Of a DNA stretch of 64,000 bases, positions 1-11,345 are shown in pieces. This stretch comes from Cyrtodaria siliqua. Taxonomy: Eukaryota > Mollusca > Bivalvia > Adapedonta > Hiatellidae. The stretch covers positions 1 through 64,000 of the forward strand of contig JAWPHD010001219.1 in NCBI GenBank assembly GCA_037043455.1, written 5' to 3'. Each line of letters begins with the position of its first letter. The first letter of the stretch is position 1. Both the position numbers and the translations under genes were made by a program. Under the pieces are notes generated by a model. It was given only the letters and a program-made list of their open reading frames with translations. It made no database searches and was not told the origin of the DNA.

Positions 1-3000
1 GATTGATATGTTGCCCGGCGGTTGTTATTTAAGTTTAATTTGGTTCTGTTGTCATTGTGTTTTGATGTTGTTGTTTGATTGATATGTTGCCTGGCTGTTG
101 TTATATAAGTTTAATTTGGTCCTGTTGTCATTGTGTTTTGATGTTGTTGTTTGATTGATATGTTGCCTGGCTGTTGTTATGTGTTTAATTTGGTTCTGTT
201 GTTATTGTGTTTTGTTTATGTTGTTTGGATGATATGTTGCCTGACTGTTGTTATTTAAGTTTAATTTGGTTCTGTGGTCATTGTATTTATGTTGTTATTT
301 GATTGATATGTTGCCTGGCTGTTGTTGTTTAAGTTTAATTTGGTTATGTTGGTATTGTGTTTTGTTGTTGTTGTTTGATTGATATGTTGCCTGGCTGTTG
401 TTGTTTAAAATTAATTTGGTCCTGTTGTCATTGTGTTTTGTTGTTGTTGTTTGATTGATATGCTGCCCGGCGGTTGTTATTTAAGTTTAAGTTGCTTCTG
501 TTGTCATTGTGTTTTGATTCTGTTGTTTGATTGATACTTTGCCTGGCTGTTGTTATTTGTTTAATTTGGTTCTGTTTTCATTGTATTTTGTTTATGTTTT
601 TTGATTGATATGTTGCGTGGCTGTTGTTATTTAAGTTTAATTTGGTTCTGTGGTCATTGTGTTTATGTTGTTGTTTGATTGATATGTTGCCTGGCTGTTG
701 TTATTTAAGTTTAATTTGGTTCTGTTGTTATTGTGTTTTGATGTTGTTGTTTGATTGATATGTTGCCCGGCGGTTGTTATTTAAGTTTTAAGTTGCTTCT
801 GTTGTCATTGTGTTTTGATTCTGTTGTTTGATTAATACGTTGCCTGGCTGTTGTTATTTGTTTAATTTGGTTCTGTTTTCATTGTATTTTGTTTATGTTT
901 TTTGATTGATATGTTGCCTGGCTGTTGTTATTTAAGTTTAATTTGGTTCTGTGGTCATTGTGTTTATGTTGTTGTTTGATTGATATGTTGCCCGACTGTT
1001 GTTATTTAAGTTTAATTTGGTTCTGTTGTCATTGTGTTTTGTTGTTGTTTGATTGATATGTTGCCTGGCTGTTGTTATTTAAGTTTAATTTGGTTCTGTT
1101 GTTATTGTGTTTTGATGTTGTTGTTTGATTGATATGTTGCCCGGCGGTTGTTATTTAAGTTTAATTTGATTCTGTTGTCATTGTGTTTTGATGTTGTTGT
1201 TTGATTGATATGTTGCCTGGCTGTTGTTATTTCAGTTTAATTTGGTTCTGTGGTCATTTTGTTTATGTTGCTGTTTGATTGATATGTTGCCCGACTGTTG
1301 TTATTTTAGTTTAATTTGGTCCTGTTGTCATTGTGTTTTGTTGTTGTTGTTTGATTGATATGTTGCCCGGCGGTTGTTATTTAAGTTTAATTTGGTTCTG
1401 TTGTCATTGTGTTTTGATGTTGTTGTTTGATTGATATGTTGCCTGGCTGTTGTTATATAAGTTTAATTTGGTCCTGTTGTCATTGTGTTTTGATGTTGTT
1501 GTTTGATTGATATGTTGCCTGGCTGTTGTTATTTAAGTTTAATTTGGTCTTGTTGTCATTGTGTTTTGTTGTTGTTGTTGGATTGATATGTTGCCCGGCG
1601 GTTGTTATTTAAGTTTAATTTGGTTCTGTTGTCATTGTGTTTTGATGTTGTTGTTTGATTGATATGTTGCCTGGCTGTTGTTATTTAAGTTTAATTTTGG
1701 TTCTGTTGTTATTGTGTTTTGTTTATGTTGTTTGGATGATATGTTGCCTGACTGTTGTTATTTAAGTTTAATTTGGTTCTGTGGTCATTGTATTTATGTT
1801 GTTATTTGATTGATATGTTGCCTGGCTGTTGTTGTTTAAGTTTAATTTGGTTATGTTGGTATTGTGTTTTGTTGTTGTTGTTTGATTGATATGTTGCCTG
1901 GCTGTTGTTGTTTAAAATTAATTTGGTCCTGTTGTCATTGTGTTTTGTTGTTGTTGTTTTATTGATATGCTGCCCGGCGGTTGTTATTTAAGTTTAAGTT
2001 GCTTCTGTTGTCATTGTGTTTTGATTCTGTTGTTTGATTGATATTTTGCCTGGCTGTTGTTATTTGTTTAATTTGGTTCTGTTTTCATTGTATTTTGTTT
2101 ATGTTTTTTGATTGATATGTTGCCTGGCTGTTGTTATTTAAGTTTAATTTGGTTCTGTGGTCATTGTGTTTATGTTGTTGTTTGATTGATATGTTGCCCG
2201 ACTGTTGTTATTTAAGTTTAATTTGGTTCTGTTGTCATTGTGTTTTGTTGTTGTTTGATTGATATGTTGCCTGGCTGTTGTTATTTAAGTTTAATTTGGT
2301 TCTGTTGTTATTGTGTTTTGATGTTGTTGTTTGATTGATATGTTGCCTGGCTGTTGTTATTTCAGTTTAATTTGGTTCTGTGGTCATTGTGTTTATGTTG
2401 CTGTTTGATTGATATGTTGCCCGACTGTTGTTATTTAAGTTTAATTTGGTCCTGTTGTCATTGTGTTTTGTTGTTGTTGTTTGATTGATATGTTGCCCGG
2501 CGGTTGTTATTTAAGTTTAATTTGGTTCTGTTGTCATTGTGTTTTGATGTTGTTGTTTGACTGATATGTTGCCTGGCTGTTGTTATTTAAGTTTAATTTG
2601 GTCCTGTTGTCATTGTGTTTTGATGTTGTTGTTTGATTGATATGTTGCCTGGCTGTTGTTATTTAAGTTTAATTTGGTTCTGTGGTCATTGTATTTATGT
2701 TGTTATTTGATTGATATGTTGCCTGGCTGTTGTTGTTTAAGTTTAATTTGGTTATGTTGGTATTGTGTTTTGTTGTTGTTGTTTGATTGATATGTTGCCT
2801 GGCTGTTGTTGTTTAAAATTAATTTGGTCCTGTTGTCATTGTGTTTTGTTGTTGTTGTTTGATTGATATGTTGCCCGGCGGTTGTTATTTAAGTTTAAGT
2901 TGCTTCTGTTGTCATTGTGTTTTGATTCTGTTGTTTGATTGATACGTTGCCTGGCTGTTGTTATTTGTTTAATTTGGTTCTGTTTTCATTGTATTTTGTT

Positions 3001-4281
3001 TATGTTTTTTGATTGATATGTTGCCTGGCTGTTGTTATTTAAGTTTAATTTGGTTCTATGGTCATTGTATTTATGTTGTTATTTGATTGATATGTTGCCT
3101 GGCTGTTGTTGTTTAAGTTTAATTTGGTTATGTTGGTATTGTGTTTTGTTGTTGTTGTTTGATTGATATGTTGCCTGGCTGTTGTTGTTTAAAATTAATT
3201 TGGTCCTGTTGTCCATGTGTTTTGTTGTTGTTTGATTGATATGCTGCCCGGCGGTTGTTATTTAAGTTTAAGTTGCTTCTGTTGTCATTGTGTTTTGATT
3301 CTGTTGTTTGATTGATACGTTACCTGGCTGTTGTTATTTGTTTAATTTGGTTCTGTTTTCATTGTATTTTGTTGATGTTTTTTGATTGATATGTTGCGTG
3401 GCTGTTGTTATTTAAGTTTAATTTGGTTCTGTGGTCATTGTGTTTATGTTGTTGTTTGATTGATATGTTGCCCGACTGTTGTTATTTAAGTTTAATTTGG
3501 TTCTGTTGTCATTGTGTTTTGTTGTTGTTTGATTGATATGTTGCCTGGCTGTTGTTATTTAAGTTTAATTTGATTCTGTTGTCATTGTGTTTTGATGTTG
3601 TTGTTTGATTGATACGTTACCTGGCTGTTGTTATTTGTTTAATTTGGTTCTGTTTTCATTGTATTTTGTTGATGTTTTTTGATTGATATGTTGCGTGGCT
3701 GTTGTTATTTAAGTTTAATTTGGTTCTGTGGTCATTGTGTTTATGTTGTTGTTTGATTGATATGTTGCCCGACTGTTGTTATTTAAGTTTAATTTGGTTC
3801 TGTTGTCATTGTGTTTTGTTTTTGTTTGATTGATATGTTGCCTGGCTGTTGTTATTTAAGTTTAATTTGGTTCTGTTGTTATTGTGTTTTGATGTTGTTG
3901 TTTGATTGATATGTTGCCCGGCGGTTGTTATTTAAGTTTAATTTGATTCTGTTGTCATTGTGTTTTGATGTTGTTGTTTGATTGATATTTTGCCTGGCTG
4001 TTGTTATTTAAGTTTAATATGTTTCTGTTGTCATTGTGTTTGGTTTATGTTGTTTGATTGATATGTTGCCTGGCTGTTGTTATTTCAGTTTAATTTGGTT
4101 CTGTGGTCATTGTGTTTATGTTGCTGTTTGATTGATATGTTGCCCGACTGTTGTTATTTAAGTTTAATTTGGTCCTGTTGTCATTGTGTTTTGTTGTTGT
4201 TGTTTGATTGATATGTTTCCCGGCGGTTGTTATTTAAGTTTAATTTGGTTCTGTTGTCATTGTGTTTTGATGTTGTTGTTT

Positions 4282-5634
4282 GATTGATATGTTGCCTGGC
4301 TGTTGTTATGTGTTTAATTTGGTTCTGTTGTTATTGTGTTTTGTTTATGTTGTTTGGATGATATGTTGCCTGACTGTTGTTATTTAAGTTTAATTTGGTT
4401 CTGTGGTCATTGTATTTATGTTGTTATTTGATTGATATGTTGCCTGGCTGTTGTTGTTTAAGTTTAATTTGGTTATGTTGGTATTGTGTTTTGTTGTTGT
4501 TGTTGTTTGATTGATATGTTGCCTGGCTGTTGTTGTTTAAAATTAATTTGGTCCTGTTGTCATTGTGTTTTGTTGTTGTTGTTTGATTGATATGCTGCCC
4601 GGCGGTTGTTATTTAAGTTTAAGTTGCTTCTGTTGTCATTGTGTTTTGATTCTTTTGTTTGATTGATACGTTGCCTGGCTGTTGTTATTTGTTTAATTTG
4701 GTTCTGTTTTCATTGTATTTTGTTTGTTTTTTGATTGATATGTTGCCTGGCTGTTGTTATTTAAGTTTAATTTGGTTCTGTGGTCATTGTGTTTATGTTG
4801 TTGTTTGATTGATATGTTGCCCGACTGTTGTTATTTAAGTTTAATTTGGTTCTGTTGTCATTGTGTTTTGTTGTTGTTTGATTGATATGTTGCCTGGCTC
4901 TTGTTGTTTAAAATTAATTTGGTCCTGTTGTCATTGTGTTTTGTTGTTGTTGTTTTATTGATATGCTGCCCGGCGGTTGTTATTTAAGTTTAAGTTGCTT
5001 CTGTGGTCATTGTGTTTATGTTGTTGTTTGATTGATATGTTGCCCGACTGTTGTTATTTAAGTTTAATTTGGTTCTGTTGTCATTGTGTTTTTTGTTGTT
5101 GTTTGATTGATATGTTGCCTGGCTGTTGTTATTTAAGTTTAATTTGGTTCTGTTGTTATTGTGTTTTGATGTTGTTGTTTGATTGATATGTTGCCCGTCG
5201 GTTGTTATTTAAGTTTAATTTGATTCTGTTGTCATTGTGTTTTGATGTTGTTGTTTGATTGATATTTTGCCTGGCTGTTGTTATTTAAGTTTAATTTGTT
5301 TCTGTTGTCATTGTGTTTGGTTTATGTTGTTTGATTGATATGTTGCCTGGCTGTTGTTATTTCAGTTTAATTTGGTTCTGTGGTCATTGTGTTTATGTTG
5401 CTGTTTGATTGATATGTTGCCCGACTGTTGTTATTTAAGTTTAATTTGGTCCTGTTGTCATTGTGTTTTGTTGTTGTTCTTTGATTGATATGTTGCCCGG
5501 CGGTTGTTATTTAAGTTTAATTCGGTTCTGTTGTCATTGTGTTTTGATGTTGTTGTTTGATTGATATGTTGCCTGGCTGTTGTTATTTAAGTTTAATTTG
5601 GTCCTGTTGTCATTGTGTTTTGATGTTGTTGTTT
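4282..5634 (+). repeat. Extended HOR copy (about 18 monomers, 1,353 bp)
   Basis: After the usual M1-M7 run, the copy steps back to an M3-type monomer (4886 onward, with CCTGGCTCTTG), then an M4/M6 hybrid that skips M5, then an M7 with a T6 run near 5088, and continues M8-M14. The three or so extra monomers explain the length. An equivalent step back occurs in 7812-9165. Confidence 0.8.
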
Positions 5635-5708
5635 GATTGATATGTTACCTGGCTGTTGTTATGTGTTTAATTTGGTTCTGTTGTTATTGTGTTTTGTTTA
5701 TGTTGTTT
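5635..5708 (+). repeat. Monomer type M1
   Basis: Marked by TTATGTGTTTAATTTGG in place of TTATTTAAGTTTAATTTGG, a TTGTTATTGTG core and the tail TTTTGTTTATGTTGTTTG. It is the easiest landmark for counting HOR copies. This copy reads TTACC where others read TTGCC. Confidence 0.9.
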
Positions 5709-5782
5709 GGATGATATGTTGCCTGACTGTTGTTATTTAAGTTTAATTTGGTTCTGTGGTCATTGTATTTATGTTGTTATTT
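5709..5782 (+). repeat. Monomer type M2
   Basis: Opens GGATGATATG instead of GATTGATATG, then TTGCCTGACTG, CTGTGGTCATTGTATTTATG and a GTTATTT end. It nearly always follows M1. Confidence 0.9.
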
Positions 5783-5858
5783 GATTGATATGTTGCCTGG
5801 CTGTTGTTGTTTAAAATTAATTTGGTCCTGTTGTCATTGTGTTTTGTTGTTGTTGTTT
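5783..5858 (+). repeat. Monomer type M3
   Basis: Marked by TTGTTTAAAATTAATTTGG and GGTCCTG. This type most resembles the diverged monomers of 53965-63195, which commonly have TTAAGTTAAAATTGGTCC, and it is the last HOR-type monomer before that region. Confidence 0.9.
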
Positions 5859-5934
5859 GATTGATATGCTGCCCGGCGGTTGTTATTTAAGTTTAAGTTG
5901 CTTCTGTTGTCATTGTGTTTTGATTCTGTTGTTT
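5859..5934 (+). repeat. Monomer type M4
   Basis: Marked by GATATGCTGCCCGGCGG, TTTAAGTTGCTTCTG and the tail TTTTGATTCTGTTGTTT. Confidence 0.9.
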
Positions 5935-6009
5935 GATTGATACCGTTGCCTGGCTGTTGTTATTTGTTTAATTTGGTTCTGTTTTCATTGTATTTTGTTT
6001 ATGTTTTTT
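5935..6009 (+). repeat. Monomer type M5
   Basis: Marked by GATACGTTGCC (here GATACCGTTGCC, one extra C), TTATTTGTTTAATTTGG, CTGTTTTCATTGTATTTTG and a T6 end. Confidence 0.9.
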
Positions 6010-6083
6010 GATTGATATGTTGCCTGGCTGTTGTTATTTAAGTTTAATTTGGTTCTGTGGTCATTGTGTTTATGTTGTTGTTT
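6010..6083 (+). repeat. Monomer type M6
   Basis: Marked by CCTGGCTG with CTGTGGTCATTGTGTTTATG and the tail TTGTTGTTT. Confidence 0.88.
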
Positions 6084-6156
6084 GATTGATATGTTGCCCG
6101 ACTGTTGTTATTTAAGTTTAATTTGGTTCTGTTGTCATTGTGTTTTGTTGTTGTTT
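6084..6156 (+). repeat. Monomer type M7
   Basis: A 73-bp monomer with CCCGACTG, GGTTCTGTTGTC and a short tail TTTTGTTGTTGTTT. Close variants of this 73-bp type are amplified in tandem at 35363-35581, 35810-36101 and 43536-43827. Confidence 0.88.
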
Positions 6157-6232
6157 GATTGATATGTTGCCTGGCTGTTGTTATTTAAGTTTAATTTGGT
6201 GCTGTTGTTATTGTGTTTTGATGTTGTTGTTT
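6157..6232 (+). repeat. Monomer type M8
   Basis: Marked by CCTGGCTG and a TTGTTATTGTG core with the TTTTGATGTTGTTGTTT tail. This copy reads GGTGCTG where others read GGTTCTG. Confidence 0.88.
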
Positions 6233-6308
6233 GATTGATATGTTGCCCGGCGGTTGTTATTTAAGTTTAATTTGATTCTGTTGTCATTGTGTTTTGATGT
6301 TGTTGTTT
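6233..6308 (+). repeat. Monomer type M9
   Basis: Marked by CCCGGCGG and TTTGATTCTGTTGTC. Confidence 0.88.
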
Positions 6309-6386
6309 GATTGATATTTTGCCTGGCTGTTGTTATTTTTAAGTTTAATTTGTTTCTGTTGTCATTGTGTTTGGTTTATGTTGTTT
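6309..6386 (+). repeat. Monomer type M10
   Basis: Marked by GATATTTTGCC, TTTGTTTCTG and GTGTTTGGTTTATG. This copy has TTATTTTTAAG, two T longer than usual, a variant shared by several HOR copies. Confidence 0.9.
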
Positions 6387-6460
6387 GATTGATATGTTGC
6401 CTGGCTGTTGTTATTTCAGTTTAATTTGGTTCTGTGGTCATTGTGTTTATGTTGCTGTTT
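6387..6460 (+). repeat. Monomer type M11
   Basis: Marked by TTATTTCAGTTTAATTTGG, CTGTGGTCATTG and the tail TTTATGTTGCTGTTT. Confidence 0.9.
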
Positions 6461-6536
6461 GATTGATATGTTGCCCGACTGTTGTTATTTAAGTTTAATT
6501 TGGTCCTGTTGTCATTGTGTTTTGTTGTTGTTGTTT
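6461..6536 (+). repeat. Monomer type M12
   Basis: Marked by CCCGACTG with GGTCCTG and the tail TTTTGTTGTTGTTGTTT. Confidence 0.88.
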
Positions 6537-6612
6537 GATTGATATGTTGCCCGGCGGTTGTTATTTAAGTTTAATTTGGTTCTGTTGTCATTGTGTTTTG
6601 ATGTTGTTGTTT
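6537..6612 (+). repeat. Monomer type M13
   Basis: Marked by CCCGGCGG with TTTGGTTCTGTTGTC and the TTTTGATG tail. Some copies read TTCGG (for example at 5520-5524), others TTTCCCGG instead of TTGCCCGG. Confidence 0.88.
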
Positions 6613-6688
6613 GATTGATATGTTGCCTGGCTGTTGTTATATAAGTTTAATTTGGTCCTGTTGTCATTGTGTTTTGATGTTGTTGTTT
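6613..6688 (+). repeat. Monomer type M14
   Basis: Marked by CCTGGCTG with GGTCCTG and the TTTTGATG tail. This copy has TTATATAAG instead of TTATTTAAG, a variant found only in some HOR copies. Confidence 0.88.
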
Positions 6689-6833
6689 GATTGATATGTT
6701 GCCTGGCTGTTGTTATGTGTTTAATTTGGTTCTGTTATTGTGTTTTGTTTATGTTGTTTGGATGATATGTTGCCTGACTGTTGTTATTTAAGTTTAATTT
6801 GGTTCTGTGGTCATTGTATTTATGTTGTTATTT

Positions 6834-6909
6834 GATTGATATGTTGCCTGGCTGTTGTTGTTTAAGTTTAATTTGGTTATGTTGGTATTGTGTTTTGTTG
6901 TTGTTGTTT
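6834..6909 (+). repeat. Monomer type M3a (optional 15th type)
   Basis: Lies between M2 and M3 in the next HOR copy. It has TTGTTTAAGTTTAATTTGG and the unusual GGTTATGTTGGTATTG core. Its presence separates 15-mer (about 1,127 bp) from 14-mer (about 1,054 bp) HOR copies. Confidence 0.9.
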
Positions 6910-7275
6910 GATTGATATGTTGCCTGGCTGTTGTTGTTTAAAATTAATTTGGTCCTGTTGTCATTGTGTTTTGTTGTTGTTGTTTGATTGATATGCTGCC
7001 CGGCGGTTGTTATTTAAGTTTAAGTTGCTTCTGTTGTCATTGTGTTTTGATTCTGTTGTTTGATTGATACGTTGCCTGGCTGTTGTTATTTGTTTAATTT
7101 GGTTCTGTTTTCATTGTATTTTGTTTATGTTGTTTGATTGATATGTTGCCTGGCTGTTGTTATTTAAGTTTAATTTGGTTCTGTGGTCATTGTGTTTATG
7201 TTGTTGTTTGATTGATATGTTGCCCGACTGTTGTTATTTAAGTTTAATTTGGTTCTGTTGTCATTGTGTTTTGTT

Positions 7276-7437
7276 GTTGTTTTTTGATTGATATGTTGCC
7301 CGACTGTTGTTATTTAAGTTTAATTTGGTCCTGTTGTCATTGTGTTTTGATGTTGTTGTTTGATTGATATGTTGCCTGGCTGTTGTTATGTGTTTAATTT
7401 GGTTCTGTTGTCATTGTGTTTTGATGTTGTTGTTAGA
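7276..7437 (+). repeat. Rearranged HOR junction
   Basis: After an M7 monomer, the expected M8-M9 pair is replaced by an M12-like monomer with a GATG tail and an M1-like hybrid (ATGTGTTTAATTTGG joined to GTCATTGTGTTTTGATG), which runs into M10 through the private variant TGTTAGATTG. The break coincides with the right end of the 27,180-bp-spaced duplication. The same TGTTAGATTG and CATTGGGTTTGG variants recur near 36701 and 37821. Confidence 0.75.
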
Positions 7438-7811
7438 TTGATATTTTGCCTGGCTGTTGTTATTTAAGTTTAATTTGTTTCTGTTGTCATTGGGTTTGGT
7501 TTATGTTGTTTGATTGATATGTTGCCTGGCTGTTGTTATTTCAGTTTAATTTGGTTCTGTGGTCATTGTGTTTATGTTGCTGTTTGATTGATATGTTGCC
7601 CGACTTGTTATTTAAGTTTAATTTGGTCCTGTTGTCATTGTGTTTTGTTGTTGTTGTTTGATTGATATGTTGCCCGGCGGTTGTTATTTAAGTTTAATTC
7701 GGTTCTGTTGTCATTGTGTTTTGATGTTGTTGTTTGATTGATATGTTGCCTGGCTGTTGTTATTTAAGTTTAATTTGGTCCTGTTGTCATTGTGTTTTGA
7801 TGTTGTTGTTT

Positions 7812-9165
7812 GATTGATATGTTGCCTGGCTGTTGTTATGTGTTTAATTTGGTTCTGTTGTTATTGTGTTTTGTTTATGTTGTTTGGATGATATGTTGCC
7901 TGACTGTTGTTATTTAAGTTTAATTTGGTTCTGTGGTCATTGTATTTATGTTGTTATTTGATTGATATGTTGCCTGGCTGTTGTTGTTTAAAATTAATTT
8001 GGTCCTGTTGTCATTGTGTTTTGTTGTTGTTGTTTGATTGATATGCTGCCCGGCGGTTGTTATTTAAGTTTAAGTTGCTTCTGTTGTCATTGTGTTTTGA
8101 TTCTGTTGTTTGATTGATACGTTGCCTGGCTGTTGTTATTTGTTTAATTTGGTTCTGTTTTCATTGTATTTTGTTTATGTTTTTTGATTGATATGTTGCC
8201 TGGCTGTTGTTATTTAAGTTTAATTTGGTTCTGTGGTCATTGTGTTTATGTTGTTGTTTGATTGATATGTTGCCCGACTGTTGTTATTTAAGTTTAATTT
8301 GGTCCTGTTGTCATTGTGTTTTGTTGTTGTTGTTGTTTGATTGATATGCTGCCTGGCGGTTGTTATTTAAGTTTAAGTTGCTTCTGTTGTCATTGTGTTT
8401 TGATTCTGTTGTTTGATTGATACGTTGCCTGGCTGTTGTTATTTGTTTAATTTGGTTCTGTTTTCATTGTATTTTGTTTATGTTTTTTGATTGATATGTT
8501 GCCTGGCTGTTGTTATTTAAGTTTAATTTGGTTCTGTGGTCATTGTGTTTATGTTGTTGTTTGATTGATATGTTGCCCGACTGTTGTTATTTAAGTTTAA
8601 TTTGGTTCTGTTGTCATTGTGTTTTGTTGTTGTTTGATTGATATGTTGCCTGGCTGTTGTTATTTAAGTTTAATTTGGTTCTGTTGTTATTGTGTTTTGA
8701 TGTTGTTGTTTGATTGATATGTTGCCTGGCGGTTGTTATTTAAGTTTAATTTGATTCTGTTGTCATTGTGTTTTGATGTTGTTGTTTGATTGATATTTTG
8801 CCTGGCTGTTGTTATTTAAGTTTAATTTGTTTCTGTTGTCATTGTGTTTGGTTTATGTTGTTTGATTGATATGTTGCCCGGCTGTTGTTATTTCAGTTTA
8901 ATTTGGTTCTGTGGTCAATGTGTTTATGTTGCTGTTTGATTGATATGTTGCCCGACTGTTGTTATTTAAGTTTAATTTGGTCCTGTTGTCATTGTGTTTT
9001 GTTGTTGTTGTTTGATTGATATGTTGCCCGGCGGATGTTATTTAAGTTTAATTTGGTTCTGTTGTCATTGTGTTTTGATGTTGTTGTTTGATTGATATGT
9101 TGCCTGGCTGTTGTTATTTAAGTTTAATTTGGTCCTGTTGTCATTGTGTTTTGATGTTGTTGTTT
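7812..9165 (+). repeat. Extended HOR copy (about 18 monomers, 1,354 bp)
   Basis: Starts at an M1 landmark and lacks M3a. After M6 (around 8270) an M7/M3 hybrid with CCCGACTG and GGTCCTG leads back to M4 (CTGCCTGGCGG) and a second M4-M7 run, adding about four monomers. Confidence 0.78.
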
Positions 9166-10292
9166 GATTGATATGTTGCCTGCCTGTTGTTATGTGTTTA
9201 ATTTGGTTCTGTTGTTATTGTGTTTTGTTTATGTTGTTTGGATGATATGTTGCCTGACTGTTGTTATTTAAGTTTAATTTGATTCTGTGGTCATTGTATT
9301 TATGTTGTTATTTGATTGATATGTTGCCTGGCTGTTGTTGTTTAAGTTTAATATGGTTATGTTGGTATTGTGTTTTGTTGTTGTTGTTTGATTGATATGT
9401 TGCCTGGCTGTTGTTGTTTAAAATTAATTTGGTCCTGTTGTCATTGTGTTTTGTTGTTGTTGTTTGATTGATATGCTGCCCGGCGGTTGTTATTTAAGTT
9501 TAAGTTGCTTCTGTTGTCATTGTGTTTTGATTCTGTTGTTTGATTGATATGTTGCCTGGCTGTTGTTATTTGTTTAATTTGGTTCTGTTTTCATTGTATT
9601 TTGTTTGTTTTTTGATTGATATGTTGCCTGGCTGTTGTTATTTAAGTTTAATTTGGTTCTGTGGTCATTGTGTTTATGTTGTTGTTTGATTGATATGTTG
9701 CCCGACTGTTGTTATTTAAGTTTAATTTGGTTCTGTTGTCATTGTGTTTTTTGTTGTTGTTTGATTGATATGTTGCCTGGCTGTTGTTATTTAAGTTTAA
9801 TTTGGTTCTGTTGTTATTGTGTTTTGATGTTGTTGTTTGATTGATATGTTGCCCGGCGGTTGTTATTTAAGTTTAATTTGATTCTGTTGTCATTGTGTTT
9901 TGATGTTGTTGTTTGATTGATATTTTGCCTGGCTGTTGTTATTTAAGTTTAATTTGTTTCTGTTGTCATTGGGTTTGGTTTATGTTGTTTGATTGATATG
10001 TTGCCTGGCTGTTGTTATTTCAGTTTAATTTGGTTCTGTGGTCATTGTGTTTATGTTGCTGTTTGATTGATATGTTGCCCGACTGTTGTTATTTAAGTTT
10101 AATTTGGTCCTGTTGTCATTGTGTTTTGTTGTTGTTGTTTGATTGATATGTTGCCCGGCGGTTGTTATTTAAGTTTAATTCGGTTCTGTTGTCATTGTGT
10201 TTTGATGTTGTTGTTTGATTGATATGTTGCCTGGCTGTTGTTATTTAAGTTTAATTTGGTCCTGTTGTCATTGTGTTTTGATGTTGTTGTTT
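9166..10292 (+). repeat. HOR copy, 15 monomers (1,127 bp)
   Basis: M1 to next M1, with M3a present (GGTTATGTTGG near 9354, preceded by an ATATGG variant). M7 carries the T6 run near 9747. Confidence 0.88.
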
Positions 10293-11345
10293 GATTGATA
10301 TGTTGCCTGGCTGTTGTTATGTGTTTAATTTGGTTCTGTTGTTATTGTGTTTTGTTTATGTTGTTTGGATGATATGTTGCCTGACTGTTGTTATTTAAGT
10401 TTAATTTGGTTCTGTGGTCATTGTATTTATGTTGTTATTTGATTGATATGTTGCCTGGCTGTTGTTGTTTAAAATTAATTTGGTCCTGTTGTCATTGTGT
10501 TTTGTTGTTGTTGTTTGATTGATATGCTGCCCGGCGGTTGTTATTTAAGTTTAAGTTGCTTCTGTTGTCATTGTGTTTTGATTCTGTTGTTTGATTGATA
10601 CGTTGCCTGGCTGTTGTTATTTGTTTAATTTGGTTCTGTTTTCATTGTATTTTGTTTATGTTTTTTGATTGATATGTTGCCTGGCTGTTGTTATTTAAGT
10701 TTAATTTGGTTCTGTGGTCATTGTGTTTATGTTGTTGTTTGATTGATATGTTGCCCGACTGTTGTTATTTAAGTTTAATTTGGTTCTGTTGTCATTGTGT
10801 TTTGTTGTTGTTTGATTGATATGTTGCCTGGCTGTTGTTATTTAAGTTTAATTTGGTTCTGTTGTTATTGTGTTTTGATGTTGTTGTTTGATTGATATGT
10901 TGCCCGGCGGTTGTTATTTAAGTTTAATTTGATTCTGTTGTCATTGTGTTTTGATGTTGTTGTTTGATTGATATTTTGCCTGGCTGTTGTTATTTTTAAG
11001 TTTAATTTGTTTCTGTTGTCATTGTGTTTGGTTTATGTTGTTTGATTGATATGTTGCCTGGCTGTTGTTATTTCAGTTTAATTTGGTTCTGTGGTCATTG
11101 TGTTTATGTTGCTGTTTGATTGATATGTTGCCCGACTGTTGTTATTTAAGTTTAATTTGGTCCTGTTGTCATTGTGTTTTGTTGTTGTTGTTTGATTGAT
11201 ATGTTGCCCGGCGGTTGTTATTTAAGTTTAATTTGGTTCTGTTGTCATTGTGTTTTGATGTTGTTGTTTGATTGATATGTTGCCTGGCTGTTGTTATATA
11301 AGTTTAATTTGGTCCTGTTGTCATTGTGTTTTGATGTTGTTGTTT
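10293..11345 (+). repeat. HOR copy, 14 monomers (1,053 bp)
   Basis: No M3a. Its M10 has the two-T-longer TTATTTTTAAG (near 10989), as in the reference copy 5635-6688. The preceding M13 has TTCGG at 10179-10183 and the M14 that ends this copy has TTATATAAG. It is therefore the same HOR haplotype as 5635-6688. Confidence 0.88.

Larger units (their letters stand above)
5635..6688 (+). repeat. Reference HOR copy, 14 monomers (M1-M14)
   Basis: I use this copy as the reference because every monomer boundary is clear. Monomer lengths in order are 74, 74, 76, 76, 75, 74, 73, 76, 76, 78, 74, 76, 76 and 76, giving 1,054 bp. It lacks the optional M3a monomer. M5 here carries one extra C and M10 carries two extra T, so a canonical copy is 1,051-1,054 bp. 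The next copy starts with the same M1 signature at 6689. Confidence 0.93.
1..7275 (+). repeat. Large duplicon, copy 1 (partner 27181-34455)
   Basis: The sequence matches 27181-34455 at an exact offset of 27,180 with no difference in the many lines I compared, including private variants such as TTATTTTAGT (about 1300), GTCCATGTG (about 3212), GATACCGTTG (about 5940) and the 3-base deletion in CTGTTATTG (about 6731). The match breaks at 7276. The left end is cut by the window, so the true length is unknown. Confidence 0.92.

Noticed and set aside
4977..5186. Open frame of 69 codons, repeated near-identically at 9635, 14813, 19239 and 32157, rich in Leu, Cys and Phe
   Set aside because: It is a satellite shadow. 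The 76-bp period is not a multiple of 3, so the frame shifts every monomer, and Leu/Cys/Val richness follows from TTG, TGT and GTT codons. Its recurrence reflects repeat copying.
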